Assembly (NCBI GenBank): GCA_029582265.1
Contig: CM055828.1
Coordinates: 16,007,430 to 16,071,429 of the forward strand
Source of the DNA: Zoroaster sp. YZ-2022
Lineage: Eukaryota; Echinodermata; Asteroidea; Forcipulatida; Zoroasteridae
DNA length: 64,000 nt
Direction of reading: 5' to 3'
Position numbers and translations under genes: made by a program. The notes under the pieces are model-generated. The model was not told the origin of the DNA and did no database searches. It saw only the letters and a list, made by a program, of their open reading frames with translations. How positions within the stretch are numbered: position 1 is the stretch's first letter; each line of letters starts with the position of its first letter. This document shows positions 12,390-23,549 of the stretch, piece by piece.

Positions 12390-13870
12390 AGACAAACAAA
12401 CAAGCAGAGAAAATAGCCTAGTATGATTCACTCGCACTGAATTTATGGCAGCTCTAGGCTCATGTAATGCAGGTGTCAGATCGATTAAGAGTTGAATGGA
12501 GAGCATGGCGATTGACGCTCTGACGTCCCTACATTAGTCCATTTTATGTACCCTTATCCACACATGTGCACACACCTCTATTGAAACCCTCACCCAGTGT
12601 TGAAAGTTTTGGTTAAAAAGAAATCACGCCCACCCCTCTTTATTTCAGATCTTCAATTCGGGGAAATTGTGTAACAATAATGTCCACGAGCAGTGGTGCA
12701 GTGGTGTCTTCTATTTTATTTCTCTTGTATAAAAATCAAAGATTCTACGGAAAAAGCCCTGGGAGTTATATTTATTTGATATTTTAAGATGTGCATTGCT
12801 GCAGTACATATTTTGCATATACGTCCCTAGTAGGATGACAAACATGTGGATTATACATTCGACTGCCATACACAGCTTTTTGGCATATTTTGTCTTTATT
12901 GTGAAGTTTTATAATGTATTTCAAATTCAAGTCAACCTATCTGCCACTCTCCCCGCCACTTTTCTCACCCATCTCCATCCCTCCGTACCCTACCATACAC
13001 TCTCAAATGAGTAAGGTTCTTATATTTGTTTTCTTATCATCAGTGATTGATTACATATAGATATATTCCGCATCTCACACCTCCTCACACCCTTTCCACA
13101 TCTTTCCCACCCTATCTTTGCTTATACGATGATAAATATTGATATTGCTATTTGATATTGATATAGATAAAAATAGAAATATGAACAAGTAGTTATCTTA
13201 AATATTAAAGTTTGTGAGTTTCTGTAACATGTTCAAAAGTATTTTGACTTAATCATAAGTCCACTTTTGCTAATTGTTATGAAAGAAATTATCATTTTAT
13301 AATTTTTTTTTTCTAAATTCGACTTTATTTACCAAAATTTATTTCATAGAAATTAGGAAAATTATGAAAATACTTTTGAATGTGTTATGTATAATATTGA
13401 TAAATATCGATACATTAACAATCATCGATTTTTCCAAATGCTCAACGATGACAAGGTGCCATCATGCAGAGTCTTATTCAACCTGTTCTCCTGGTTCTCC
13501 CAAAACATAGTCCACTGTAACTTCTGCCGCACTAGGGGTAACATTTTCAGTGTTAAGTTTATAAACCTATCAAGCCTAGACCCTTTTATCGTTCTTAGGC
13601 CTGGAGGATGCTCATTATACCCCCTTCTGTATTTTCTGTATTCCTCAGCCGATGATACGATCTATGGAATGAGGGCCATAGAAACTTCCACAGGTCAACA
13701 TTAAAGGGTCTATGAAGTGTGTTTTTGTCTTAATTTGTTATTTTTATTTTATCAGTTGATGTGAATAAAAAACAATTTTATGTTTGTTTTGTGTCTTAAG
13801 TGGATTATTTTATTTTAATTAAATTAAAACAACTTGTTTCGAACTTTGCACGACGCGAGGTGGCGCTTTT
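12390..13870. other. Non-coding stretch, nothing recognised
   Basis: AT-rich sequence after the satellite. A 105-codon open frame at 13387-13704 shows no family motif that I recognise, and no paired splice signals frame it. No RNA gene or element end is visible. Confidence 0.5.
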
Positions 13871-13873
13871 TAG

Positions 13874-14508
13874 GTGGACGTACACCTGGGGAGCCTTACG
13901 GGTGCACCCCACTATATAAACTCCCATAGTAAACAGTGCTAAATACAAACATTCAACGATTATTTTAAAATACTTAGAAGTCGTACAGTTTTTTAAACCA
14001 AAAAAAAAAATATTGATCGATATGTAACCTTTTATTTTCTTCTCAAATTATTGTGGATAGTCCAGGTTTCCATGGAGTTATTTTCATCCCAATGGAAATC
14101 GCCCTCTACAGCAGTGAAAACGCCCAAACTGAAAAGCAGCCATTTTGGAAAAAGGCCTTATGCATGAAATCAAATTAGGATCACTTTTTCAGGGCCTAGT
14201 GTATCCAAAATACTCGAAGATGGAAGTCAAGGATCCCAGGGTATGATATTGGGCCATTTTTACACAATCCATCAAATGTATGGGCCTCAAATCTTCTTTT
14301 TTCAGAAATATTTGAGGACATACACTTTATGATAAACAGCTCGGCGCATGAATTCCTCACTATTTAGTGGGGTGCACCCTTACTCTAGGCGGCATGGTCT
14401 TGTGCCCAGATGCGGTACGGGTACTAGTGAAACTCCAACAGTAAAGCATGTCACAGAGCGCCACGTAAACAGAGGCTACAGTGCTAAAATCTCCCAGGTG
14501 TACGTCAC
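13874..14508. mobile_element. Putative fold-back element with nested inverted repeats
   Basis: Two nested pairs of inverted repeats: GTGGACGTACACCTGGG (13874-13890) with CCCAGGTGTACGTCAC (14493-14508), and GGGTGCACCCCACTA (13900-13914) with TAGTGGGGTGCACCC (14365-14379). The outer ends and target duplication are not resolved. The interior has no convincing ORF. Confidence 0.55.
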
Positions 14509-14599
14509 GGATGTTATGTTAATAAGGAGGAATGGGAGGAGCGCGGCGCCCCGCCCCCTAAATTTAGAATTTTTTTTTTAATTGTACAAATTTTACGCA

Positions 14600-15180
14600 G
14601 CAAAAATGGACAAAGGGAAAATATATTCTCCAATATACATATCCTTGGCAGATTATACAACAATATTTCAAAATTATTAATTCCGCACTGCAATCAAACC
14701 ATCAAATTAGAAATGCAACGCCTCGGCACAATAACGTGGCACAAACTCTTTAAAGAGGGGTTAGCATTACGGGTGCAGAACTCGTGTATCATGTTTTAAA
14801 ATAAATTGTTTACTCCTACAGAATATCCTCGTCAGTTTATAGTGAATATTTCCAAATAATAAGGTGTAAGGAGAAAATAGAGAATTCCCACGTGGAATAT
14901 TCATGCAGTAATAACACGGAGACATAATAATCTGACAAACACCCTTTAGAGAGGGAAAATTACGAAAGCGGAATTTAATTATAATGTGAAGGATGTATAA
15001 GAAATAAATAACCCAACAATAGATGATGGTTATCGTTGGCATTTATATAAAAAGATTCCCCGAAGATTGGTACTTTAGGAGTTTACTCAATGCACACGAA
15101 CTCGTAAATGGGATATATTAATGTGTAATTACAGGAGTGAAACTCATAAAAAAATAAACAAACAACTATAAATATTCTGA
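14600..15180. repeat. Dispersed ~0.22-kb repeat, about 2.5 units
   Basis: Successive diverged copies with the order TCCTTGGCAG, CCGCACTGCAATCAAACC, ACTCTTTAAAGAGG, GGGTGCAGAACTC, CATGTTTTAAAA, AGGAGAAAATAGAG. The closest match elsewhere is 40235-40500, which shares a long stretch including AATGTGAAGGATGTATAAG-like sequence. Confidence 0.7.
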
Positions 15181-15529
15181 AGTTGGCAGTTTACTTCCCC
15201 ATAGAAATGAGAGCGGACAAGGCTATTGACACAGACACAAAAGCAACTGTTGACCGAGTTTTTATTTACCAAGAGCATTATAATTGGTTTATCGTTAAAT
15301 GAGTAGTAACGTACAATAGCCCATTGTAAAATGTGTGCTTAAATTTGTAGATCCACCACTGGGTACGTGGGTTTCAGACTGTCTGCTACTTATATTAATG
15401 TACTTGTTTTATTCGCGTAATGGCATTGCGTAATCGGCTGTCGTATTTCGGACGTCCAACAGCCGTATACAAGTCATTCTACATTATACCACACGCTTAT
15501 TATGGGCGTACAAGTGCGTAGACATTTTT

Positions 15530-15830
15530 AGGGGCCGGGTAGGCGTGATAAATTCCCATCATCCACCGATTTGAACATTACAACAATCACTCACACGGGG
15601 GGTGCCTTCATATTAAAAGAAAGCGATTAAAACACAAATTTATTAAAACAAAAACATTTTTGTGAACACCTTGAAAACCGCTCAACGGAGGTGTGTGTGT
15701 GGTAGGCATGGACATTGTTCCAGGGGGCGGGGATGGCATGACAAATTTCCCTCGCCCTTGATTTCAACATTTCAATAATCACTCATGGATGGCCATTAAA
15801 TCAAATGAAGGAGATAAAACACCAACAAAT
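15530..15830. repeat. Two-copy tandem repeat, about 195 bp
   Basis: GGCGTGATAAATTCCC... at about 15543 and GGCATGACAAATTTCCC... at about 15734 start similar stretches, both followed by TTTCAACATT-type sequence and ACAATCACTCA/ATAATCACTCA. The copies are strongly diverged. No gene is visible. Confidence 0.6.
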
Positions 15831-16188
15831 TTGTGAATTTACCATACCATTTTTGTTCAGACGTTTCTAATTGTCAGGAAACTATGCTTCTCAATGACCA
15901 TCAACAAGGCCCAAGGTTTAAAGCCATTTGTCTTTAAGTTGCATCACTAATTCCTCTTACTAAATTCTGTTTCTCCATGTGCAAAATGTTATGTTGCGTC
16001 TCAATAGTCACAGAAAATACACCTTCCCGAATAGTTTACCCAAAAATGCTCACATCTGTCCCCAAAACGTACAACACCGCAATATTATAATTGATTAATT
16101 TGATTTAATCCCTAACCTTCTTCAACACCCAATCATGATTGTTTACATGCTATCAAAACCTGATCATGAACTTAGATTGTAATAATAA

Positions 16189-17457
16189 GGCCACATAAAA
16201 AAAAAATGTTGATCGTCCCCGCCCGACCCTACGAAACCCCCCGACCCCTTTTTTTTTTTTTTTTTTTTAAATCATAGAACGGCATTTTCAACGTTCTTTT
16301 CAGTCAAATTTGGCTCCATTCTGCGCCGCGCACACAGTTTGTATTATGCCGAAGCGTCAAACCCCGATCCCACAGGTTTCGATCTCACGGCGCGGATTTT
16401 TTTTCTTTCGTATCACACATTCGCTATGGGGCCAAGCTGCAAAGCGTGGTACGAAAAAAAAATGCCGGCGGTGGTTGGTCCCCTGTCGTCGTGTGCACTG
16501 ATTCGAGTATATTCACTAGTTTATGCGAGGCAGGGAACCAGACTAGCACACAGAACTTCATGCTTTCAGTTCACATGTGTTTTTCATGCTGTCCAGTCAA
16601 CCATTCATGATTTTTAATCCCCGTACTACTCGCTTTCGTGTGGATTTTCCCGAGTAAAATGCCTATTGTAGTCGCAACAATAGCCCGTGAGGGCTCCAGC
16701 ACGACGGTGAAGGATTGGTTTGCGTGCAATATCGAGCTTGATGTTTCGATTTCGGATTTTTACGTGGAGTTTTCAGACGGCAAGTTTGACGGGGAGCCAT
16801 TGTCTGATGATACACGCGGTACTTTTGTCAAAGTATTCGCTGGCAAAAGTAAAACTGACATGACGAAAGTATCACCGGCTCATTTTTGAAATTTGTACTT
16901 GCTGCGGACACGGAACATGACAGGATGGCAGCCGATGGTGGTAGCTCTAGTGAAGATCATCAACCAACTGCTGTCACTGTACTTTTGCGCAATAATTTGT
17001 CATTAAAAGATGAGTGGCTCTTCTTGACAACGATGACAATGTATCTCTTTATCTTTTTTCTGCTAAAACTTATCAACTCCCAGATTTTTCAGCTGATATT
17101 TGTTTCAAAATCTAAAGGTTGGAAAAGATGTTTGAAGAAAGGTTGTTTATGTTGACAAAAACAAGAACAAGTATTCAATTAAGTTACTTACACTGCGTTT
17201 TAGTTTTTAGAAAATGTTTGCAGAAAATGTCTCTGCTGAAGTCTAGGAGTTAATGGGTTTAACAAAACAAGTAAAAACATTAAAAAACACAAACATTCCC
17301 TGTTTTATAGTGATTCAGATGATTTTTTGATTTTTTTTATGTCATATTTTGCCATGTCAAAAAACTCAATTAAAAAAAAATAAATAAATAAAAAAACACC
17401 CTCCCACCCCCACACCCGAAAAAAAAGGACGCTCAACAATTTTTTTTTTGTGTGGCC
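16189..17457. mobile_element. PIF/Harbinger-like DNA element, TAA target duplication
   Basis: Left end GGCCACATAAAAAAAAAATG and right end (reverse strand) GGCCACACAAAAAAAAAATT, followed inside by GTTGATCGTCC and GTTGAGCGTCC. The inverted repeats are therefore about 30 bp. TAA flanks both ends (16186-16188, 17458-17460). The ends resemble those of the 756-bp MITE at 33180-33935 (GGCCAAACAAAAAAGATGTT). A 3-bp TWA duplication is characteristic of PIF/Harbinger, but no DDE transposase is visible. The interior holds a small ORF (next entry). Confidence 0.75.
16659..16889 (+). CDS. Small ORF inside the Harbinger-like element
   Basis: A 76-codon frame beginning MPIVVATIAREGSS at an ATG following CGAGTAAA. 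Composition is protein-like: a mixed-charge stretch DFYVEFSDGKFDGEPLSDD and no low-complexity bias, unlike the AT-rich neighbours. A second frame starting at 16886 (KFVLAADTEHDR, then DGGSSSEDH) overlaps its stop and could be the continuation after a frameshift, adding about 50 residues. I do not recognise the family. It could be the remains of an element-encoded DNA-binding or accessory protein, or a captured host exon. No promoter or splice site is convincing. Confidence 0.35.
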   Translation: MPIVVATIAREGSSTTVKDWFACNIELDVSISDFYVEFSDGKFDGEPLSDDTRGTFVKVFAGKSKTDMTKVSPAHF

Positions 17458-17629
17458 TAATAAACGTACACTCTCCATAGGCCTATGCAAAATAATAACT
17501 TGCGCCTTACCTTACAACGTCATGTCAGTACTATGTCATTGTAGACGGCAGTAGTAATATAATACAAACAAAACATTTATACGCACCTCTACTTTAGCAG
17601 TGTTTTAATTTAGTTAGGGTCAGACTTGT

Positions 17630-17795
17630 ATGACTCGTCACTCGGACTCGGACTCGAGTCCGACTCGAGTCACTTTTTAGTGACTCGGACTAGGACATGA
17701 GGCACCATGTACAATGACTCGGACTCAGACTCGGACTCAACCCTTCGGACTCGGACTCGTAACTTGGACTCGATGTTTGTGACTCGGAATCGCCG
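17630..17795. repeat. GACTCG-type minisatellite
   Basis: Irregular array of GACTCG and GGACTC hexamers, including a local palindrome CGGACTCGAGTCCG. Low-complexity tract; nothing else seen. Confidence 0.85.
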
Positions 17796-18860
17796 GCAAA
17801 ATGCCCAATATTCACTATTTTAAAACATTGACAAAATAAAGTATGTTCTTGCAACAAAGTGTTTAAGTCTTGTTACTTAATTTAAACGATGCAAACAGTT
17901 TTTTGCTTGTTTGTTTGTTGGGGTGTTTGTTTGTCTGTTTGTTTTTTGTGAAGCATCCATGAACTCACATAATAAAACCTTCATCCTTGCCAAAGATAAT
18001 ATCATGATCATAAACATTGATATATATAACAGTATATTAATTTGACAAAAATAATAAGTGGGTTTCATTGTAATTAAAATGTTATCTTTGTGTGAATTGT
18101 TATTTATACATGACCTTTCTTGTGTACCACTGTTAAAATTAATATTTCGTATTATAAAAATTACATAATAACAAGATACATTAAAATTACATGTTAAGCA
18201 AACTTTTATTGACATAGTAACTACCCTTACGCCTCTTTTACTATGATTATAAATAACTTTAAACCGTTGTGTATTCTTTTTCATTATACTAATTATTAAC
18301 AATAACATAACTGTGCGTCATGTGCCTTTTAGAAAATAGTAAAAGATAATGAACATCAATATTTTGATACATTCTTGGCTTCAACTCCAAACCTGACTTT
18401 TCATTGTAAACTAATGTAATATTTCCAAGCATACACTAGTCGATACACTTGTCGATTCACTAAATTGTAAATTGTAGTCATAGGCGTAAATCCCAGGGAG
18501 ATAAAGTGGTTTATATGCTACTTCGTCACCCCCCACCCCCAAACACACACAATTGTTGACCAGAAGGCAGTTATACGTTTTGAGCCTTATAACAAACTTA
18601 AATTAATCAATACCTCAGTAACACTCAATAGTTGAAAACAATATGTTTGAAAACAATAATTTTGGGTCTACCCTCTTTTCAAATATATATATAGTTCTCA
18701 CAATGTTTCTAAACTTAGCCCAACATTTCTAAAAGCTGTAACGTTCCCCCAATATATATTTTCAGCATTTAATTTGTTTTTCCTCTTAAAATATGTTTTT
18801 GTTATCCAATGAAATTTGTAAGCAAGAGATACGTATATATATTTTTGGAGACCCGAACAA
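17796..18860. other. Non-coding stretch, nothing recognised
   Basis: AT-rich. A 143-codon minus-strand frame (17877-18308) is rich in I, N, K and T, has no motif and is probably chance in AT-rich DNA. No element ends are seen before the TACCG at 18861. Confidence 0.5.
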
Positions 18861-19549
18861 TACCGCACAGTGGGCCAGGGCGAAACCAAAGTGCGCCAAA
18901 AGGGGTCATTTGCGTATGTTCCAAATTTTATTTCTTTTACATTTTTTAGGTTGCTAAGACCCCCTACGACTATTTTATAAACAATTTAAAGTCAATTAAA
19001 ATTTTAATGACTGTAGAACTGCTGGTAACAAATTTAAAATTGTAATTGTGGGATTTTGACAGAAGCTATCGTCAAGTAAACCCAGTGAATGATCTACATT
19101 CTTTAAAAGTCGATTGTAAATTAGCTTTTTGATTTCATCAGCAAAAACTGAGGAATTTGGTTAATTTTTTTTTTAAATATAGCTTTTTTTGTTCAGCTAT
19201 GGTGGAACTAGAAATTCCCGCCGATTCCCGCCTAAATTCTCATATTTCTCTGAAGCTGAGCCTTTCAGCAACATTTCGATACCAAAATTAGCTGCGACCA
19301 CCTGCGACCAGCGATTTTGTAGCTATTTTTGTAAACCCCATCCCAACATTTTTGAACTTTTTTTCATAACTCGACTGTGAGCAGCGCGCACCACACAGTC
19401 AAACTGACAGGACTTAAGTATTCCCTTGCGGTTTCCGCTTCGTAAACAAAAGCAAGTCTGGCGAAATGATAGTCATGATAAACAATTCGTCCCTATTTGC
19501 CATAGTGACCAATCCGACTTTTTTCAATTTTATGTTTTCCTGCCCATTA

Positions 19550-20171
19550 TGCCCCAGTCACATTGGAGGATACGACAACTTACAACAGGTTACGATCGTC
19601 TGCGACTGGAAAGTACAAGGAATCGTAGAAAAGTCCTGCGACAAGTCCCGGGTGGTTGCGGGTGGTCTTGGGTAGTCGCAAGACCGAATTCGGTCTTGGG
19701 GAGGTTTTCGATCATGTTCAAAAACCTGGCTGCGATCAAACTGGTCGTAGCTGGTCGTAGGTAGGTCATCAATAGTCGTGCGATGGTCGTGCTACAAGTC
19801 TTGGGTGGTCTTACGTAGTCGTGGTTCATCGTGGGACTATCCAGTCGTCCAACAGTCGCACGACTATGCACGACTATTCGCACGACTTGTCGTGCGAATG
19901 CACGACTAGTCACACGACTATGCGTGACTAGTATTGCGACTGATCCTTGACAATCGTAGGTAGTCTTGGGTGATCGTACGACAAGTCCCTCAAGGTCTTG
20001 CGACCAGTCGTGCTATCAGTTGGCTACAAGTCGCAGACCAGTCGGGGACAGGTCTTATTGTGTGACTGCTAGGCCGACATCGCAGAAAAAACCTACGACC
20101 GGGCCAAGACCGCCCTAGGTCGCACGACTGACATGGTCGTAGGCAATCGCAGCTCCAATGTGACTGGGGCA
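19550..20171. mobile_element. PIF/Harbinger-type MITE, GTCG-rich interior
   Basis: Perfect 19-bp inverted ends beginning TGCCCCAGTCACATTGGAG, flanked by TTA on both sides (19547-19549, 20172-20174). The 622-bp interior is a patchwork of short direct and inverted motifs (GTCGTAGGT, CGCACGACTAG) and can form many hairpins. It is non-coding. The second GTCG-rich element at 45745-46399 has similar internal motifs and the same TTA target. Confidence 0.85.
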
Positions 20172-20385
20172 TTAGTACATTCAGGAAGAGACATATCATT
20201 GTATCTAATCCACATGCATGTATTCCTTATAGTTTTGAAGATAGAGCATGCATTCAAATGACGTATGCTCTAACTGGCTATTTTTGTAATTTGGCAAAGT
20301 GACCAATACCGCATTGTTATATCATGGTCTTAGATTGTGTAATTTCATTGGTCGAAAACCTGTCACATGACAAATCACAAATCTT

Positions 20386-20470
20386 CATGTTACCCTCGTG
20401 ACGTCACTCAAAAAGTTATGTTACCCTCGTGACGTCACTCAAAAAGTGATGTTAACCTCTCAAAAGTGGT
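20386..20470. promoter_or_regulatory. 31-bp repeat with two consensus CRE sites
   Basis: TGTTACCCTCGTGACGTCAC is repeated at a 31-bp period, followed by a third, shorter piece. Each full copy contains the palindromic CRE/ATF site TGACGTCA (20399-20406, 20430-20437). CCAAT-type sequences lie upstream at about 20301 and 20347 (ACCAAT, ATTGGT). This is the composition of a CREB/ATF-NF-Y promoter, and an ORF follows, but no TATA box or start site is evident. Regulatory activity is inference only. Confidence 0.4.
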
Positions 20471-20790
20471 ACATCACCCTGATCGTCCCCGGGAGTATCA
20501 TCCCCATATATCTTTCACAAGTGCTACTTTTGATTGCAAGAAGTGAAAACAGCGACCGAGGTTGTTATATTGCTGGTAGTCCGCAGAACACGCTATATTT
20601 CAATTTGATGCACTGTAGGGACCAGCTAAACAACTTGTCTGCTGTGTGTGAATTTGTTCGCTTCGACCATGCAGTACGAATAGTTCACGAATACTGCAAC
20701 GAAACGGGACGAGATGACAGCAACTTCCAGACACTTCCAGTTACAGACTTAGACAGTTTACTGGAAGATTTCTTCGGTAACGTAATCTAA
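20398..20790 (+). CDS. 130-codon ORF of unknown function inside nested element
   Basis: The nominal start lies inside the CRE repeat and is unlikely to be real. The protein-like part begins near LLLIARSENSDRGCYIAG and runs through HCRDQLNNLSAVCEFVRF and EYCNETGRDDSNF to the acidic end LDSLLEDFFGNVI, followed by TAA. About 90 residues have balanced composition with several cysteines, unlike shadows in AT-rich DNA. I recognise no domain. It lies between the 36-bp inverted ends at 19482 and 21013, so it may be an element-borne gene or a captured terminal exon. A TTTTGATTGCAAG context upstream offers no clear splice acceptor. Confidence 0.35.
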   Translation: MTSLKKLCYPRDVTQKVMLTSQKWYITLIVPGSIIPIYLSQVLLLIARSENSDRGCYIAGSPQNTLYFNLMHCRDQLNNLSAVCEFVRFDHAVRIVHEYCNETGRDDSNFQTLPVTDLDSLLEDFFGNVI

Positions 20791-20806
20791 TACCATGGTA
20801 TAACAA

Positions 20807-20951
20807 AATAATTGTTGCCTGGCGTGATGGGGGTCCATGGGTTTTGTACACCCTCGGGGGCGGATGGCACCCTCGGCTTCGCCTCGGGTGCCATCAGCCC
20901 CCTCGGGTGTACAAAACGCCATGGACCCCATCACGCCAGGCAACAATTATT
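20807..20951. repeat. 145-bp near-perfect palindrome (hairpin MITE)
   Basis: Two arms of about 65 bp pair almost perfectly: ATTGTTGCCTGGCGTGATGG on the left and its complement ending at 20951. The central loop is about 13 nt (TCGGCTTCGCCTC). The arms are GC-rich in AT-rich surroundings. It would form a very stable cruciform or RNA hairpin. Both strands show open frames only because of the symmetry. Confidence 0.9.
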
Positions 20952-21013
20952 AATTGATCACTATGCCAACTTAATTCGGGATTGGTCACTATGGCAAATT
21001 AGCGACAAATTGT

Positions 21014-21880
21014 GCAATTAAAATTGTTATCGGTGTCTTGTTAGTGAGAAGCAAGACGTATCTAAAAAGTAATATTCAGTCAGTAAGCCCCTACTGGTAA
21101 ATTCGCAAAGAAAATTATTTATCACAGGTCTACATGAAAGTTATTGGTGTTAAATTGATCATGGTATCAAACAGGGATGAAATAGTTTAGTCTCATGTGC
21201 TATCAAATTAGTAAAATAGTGAAATAATGTCCAAAAATAATTGCTGTCCCTCCAGAAACAAAAACAAATCAACGTAAGAATGAATACGAAACATCTGAAT
21301 GTATTTTCATTATTTTCTCGGATAATGACACATAATAAACTGAAACGTTTACAAGTTGGTTGTTTAATGTATATCTTGATTCAAACAAAGTAAGTAAGCT
21401 TGGGCAATATATAGTTTTTTTCATCTACGATATAGCAGCAAACATCGCAATTTTCGATAATATCGCAATTATTTGTTTCATTCATGCATGATTGCTTTAG
21501 AGCCGATAACCACAGGTAAGTACGTTCTACAGGCATCACAATAAATTGCAAATTCGTTTGCGTTGTGTGTATGTACTTATGAAGGAGTTCGCTTTTGTTT
21601 CTCACTTCCAAAAGACAGTTGTAATTTTGTTTCCATGGAATTCCTGACTTGACTCTTTTTTAATCGCGAGATATATTTTTAATCGCGATTTGCCGATATC
21701 TCGATAACTCGAATAAAAAAAGGTATCGCGATATTAGATATTATCGTGTTATGGAACAAGCTTAAAAGTAAGGATACTTTTAAAAACATTTTTTGCAAAC
21801 ATTACCAATAGTGTATAATGGATTTAATTTAATTTAATTAATTAAAACCCTGCGGTTCATGGTCGCAATATATTCATACA
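21014..21880. other. Non-coding interior of the CACAGTG element
   Basis: AT-rich, including TATCGCGA-like and ATCGCGAT motifs near 21660-21740. No ORF with recognisable content. Confidence 0.45.
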
Positions 21881-21884
21881 AAGA

Positions 21885-22265
21885 CATGATGGGACTAAAT
21901 CATTTAGTACGTTTGAATAGCGTGTAAAACGTTCATATAGGGGCATACAATCCCTTCTCAAATGGTGTAAACAGACTTATTGAGTCCCTCTAGACCCAAG
22001 AAAACAATTTCAAGCAAAAACAATTATATGGGTGCCCAATATACAACCTTGCGCGCTTGAAGGCACTAAATCATTTAGTACGTATGCCCAATATACAACC
22101 TCGCGCGCATGAAGGCACTAAATCATTTAGTACGTATGAATAGCGTGTAAAACGTTCACATTGGAGCACACAATCCCTTCTCAAATGGTGTAAACAGACT
22201 TATTGAGTCCCTCTAGACCCAAGAAAACAATTTCAAGCCAAATATAAAGTTGTATATGGGTGCCA
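21885..22265. repeat. Two-copy direct repeat, about 0.24 kb
   Basis: The run GAATAGCGTGTAAAACGTTC, then CAATCCCTTCTCAAATGGTG and GTCCCTCTAGACCCAAGAAA, occurs at about 21915-22016 and again at 22138-22240. The shorter piece GGCACTAAATCATTTAGTAC occurs at 22063 and 22116, partly preceded by CCCAATATACAACC. No coding potential is recognised. Confidence 0.85.
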
Positions 22266-22469
22266 GCCCACAATCCCTTCCAAAAAAAATTGTTATCCAA
22301 AACCAATTTGTTTGCACATTTTTTGCACTGCTGATATTCTACAGAGAAATCAAGAGATTCTATGTGTCTGGGCACTCTAATATCCACAACCAGACCTCAA
22401 AATAAACATCTCAGGTTGCCGAAATGTCTGGGCAATGTCTGGGATTAGTGCGGTAATGTCAATTGATAA

Positions 22470-23268
22470 AGCTACAGTCCCACCACCCCGTTAGCGAGCC
22501 CGTTAGATGCCGGCAGAGCAAATATTTGTTGCCGGCCTGGTCACCGTGTATCAGCGCAGGACCACCGTGTAGCTGCGGCTCTTAACGCAGGTCAACGTAG
22601 GTCGCCGCCATGTAACGCCACATGCCGGCAACCGTCCCCGAAATTATAAAAATGTTTTATAATTGCGGGGGTGAACGGCGAACTGTTGCTTGCCGCCTAT
22701 TAACGCCTATTAACGCAGGTCTGCCCCCATCTAGCGAGGGTCTGCCGTTATCGTGCGAGGGTCCACCGCCTTCCAGCGTGTTGTTGCCGCCTTGTTGCGT
22801 GGTATGGCGCGGAACTCGAAAGAGATGGCATCAGGGAGGCATTACTGCGCTATGGGACGGCAGACCGACGCTAAGGGACGGCAGACCGACGCTATGGGAC
22901 GGCATCTAGCGGGGCTGTTCCGTAGGTCTGCCGCCCCCTAACGAGGGTATGCCGCCCTCTAGCGTAGGTCTGCCGGCCTCTAACGCGCGTGCGCGGGCTG
23001 TTAGCGCCTGTTTGCCTCCCTCTGCGCAGTGCCAACGCCAATTAGCGTCTCTCTGCCGCCCGCTAGCGTGGGTCTGCCTCCCTCTAACGTGTTTGTAAGC
23101 CGGCTGTATACCGTATGTATGCCGTGTATGTGGGACTGCAATGACAAATCAGGGCGTTAAGAGACGTTAATAGACGTTAACAGACGCTACACCACGGTCA
23201 TTTTATTTCTTGATGCCGGCATCTAACGCCTCTCTGCGGCATATTAGCGGGGTGGTGGGACTGTAGCT
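22470..23268. mobile_element. GC-rich fold-back MITE, TAA target duplication
   Basis: Inverted ends start AGCTACAGTCCCACCACCCC, flanked by TAA (22467-22469, 23269-23271). The 799-bp interior is GC-rich and made of degenerate repeats of TCTAGCG / GTTAGC / GGTCTGCCG motifs that echo the terminal repeats. ORFs here are by-products of the repeats. A TWA target suggests PIF/Harbinger mobilisation. Confidence 0.85.
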
Positions 23269-23549
23269 TAACAGCTGTACTGTTTCAATGGGTTGTCTGC
23301 TGGCAAGGGCCGCCCCCCCCCCCCTCTTACTTTGAAAGCTGCATATTTTTTACCATGTTATCAGGCACTGTATCAATAGAGAACTTATGCAAAGTGGCTG
23401 AATTTGAGTTTTCCATGACGTAGTAAACAACAATTGTTTACAAACGGACTGAATGAAATAGCACCACCATGAACCGCAGGGTTTTAACTAAATCACAAAC
23501 TTCCTCAAATTGTTTAAGGATACTTAAATTATCCTTAAAATAATTTATA

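Larger units (their letters stand above)
19482..21013. mobile_element. Candidate nested element with ~36-bp inverted ends
   Basis: The left end reads ACAATTCGTCCCT then ATTTGCCATAGTGACCAATC. The right end on the opposite strand reads ACAATTTGTCGCT then AATTTGCCATAGTGACCAAT. The pairing runs about 36 bp with few mismatches. A third, direct copy of the inner part lies at 20289-20312. The interval holds a TTA-flanked MITE, a CRE-containing repeat, a 130-codon ORF and a long hairpin. No target duplication was identified, so the boundaries are provisional. Confidence 0.5.

Noticed and set aside
13387..13704. 105-codon ORF
   Set aside because: No recognisable motif, no paired splice sites and a skewed composition. 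Kept only as a note in the non-coding entry.
20758..21021. Overlapping ORFs on both strands
   Set aside because: Mirror-image frames produced by the palindrome at 20807-20951.
22470..23268. CpG island or promoter
   Set aside because: High GC is confined exactly to a TAA-flanked inverted-repeat element built from short repeats.
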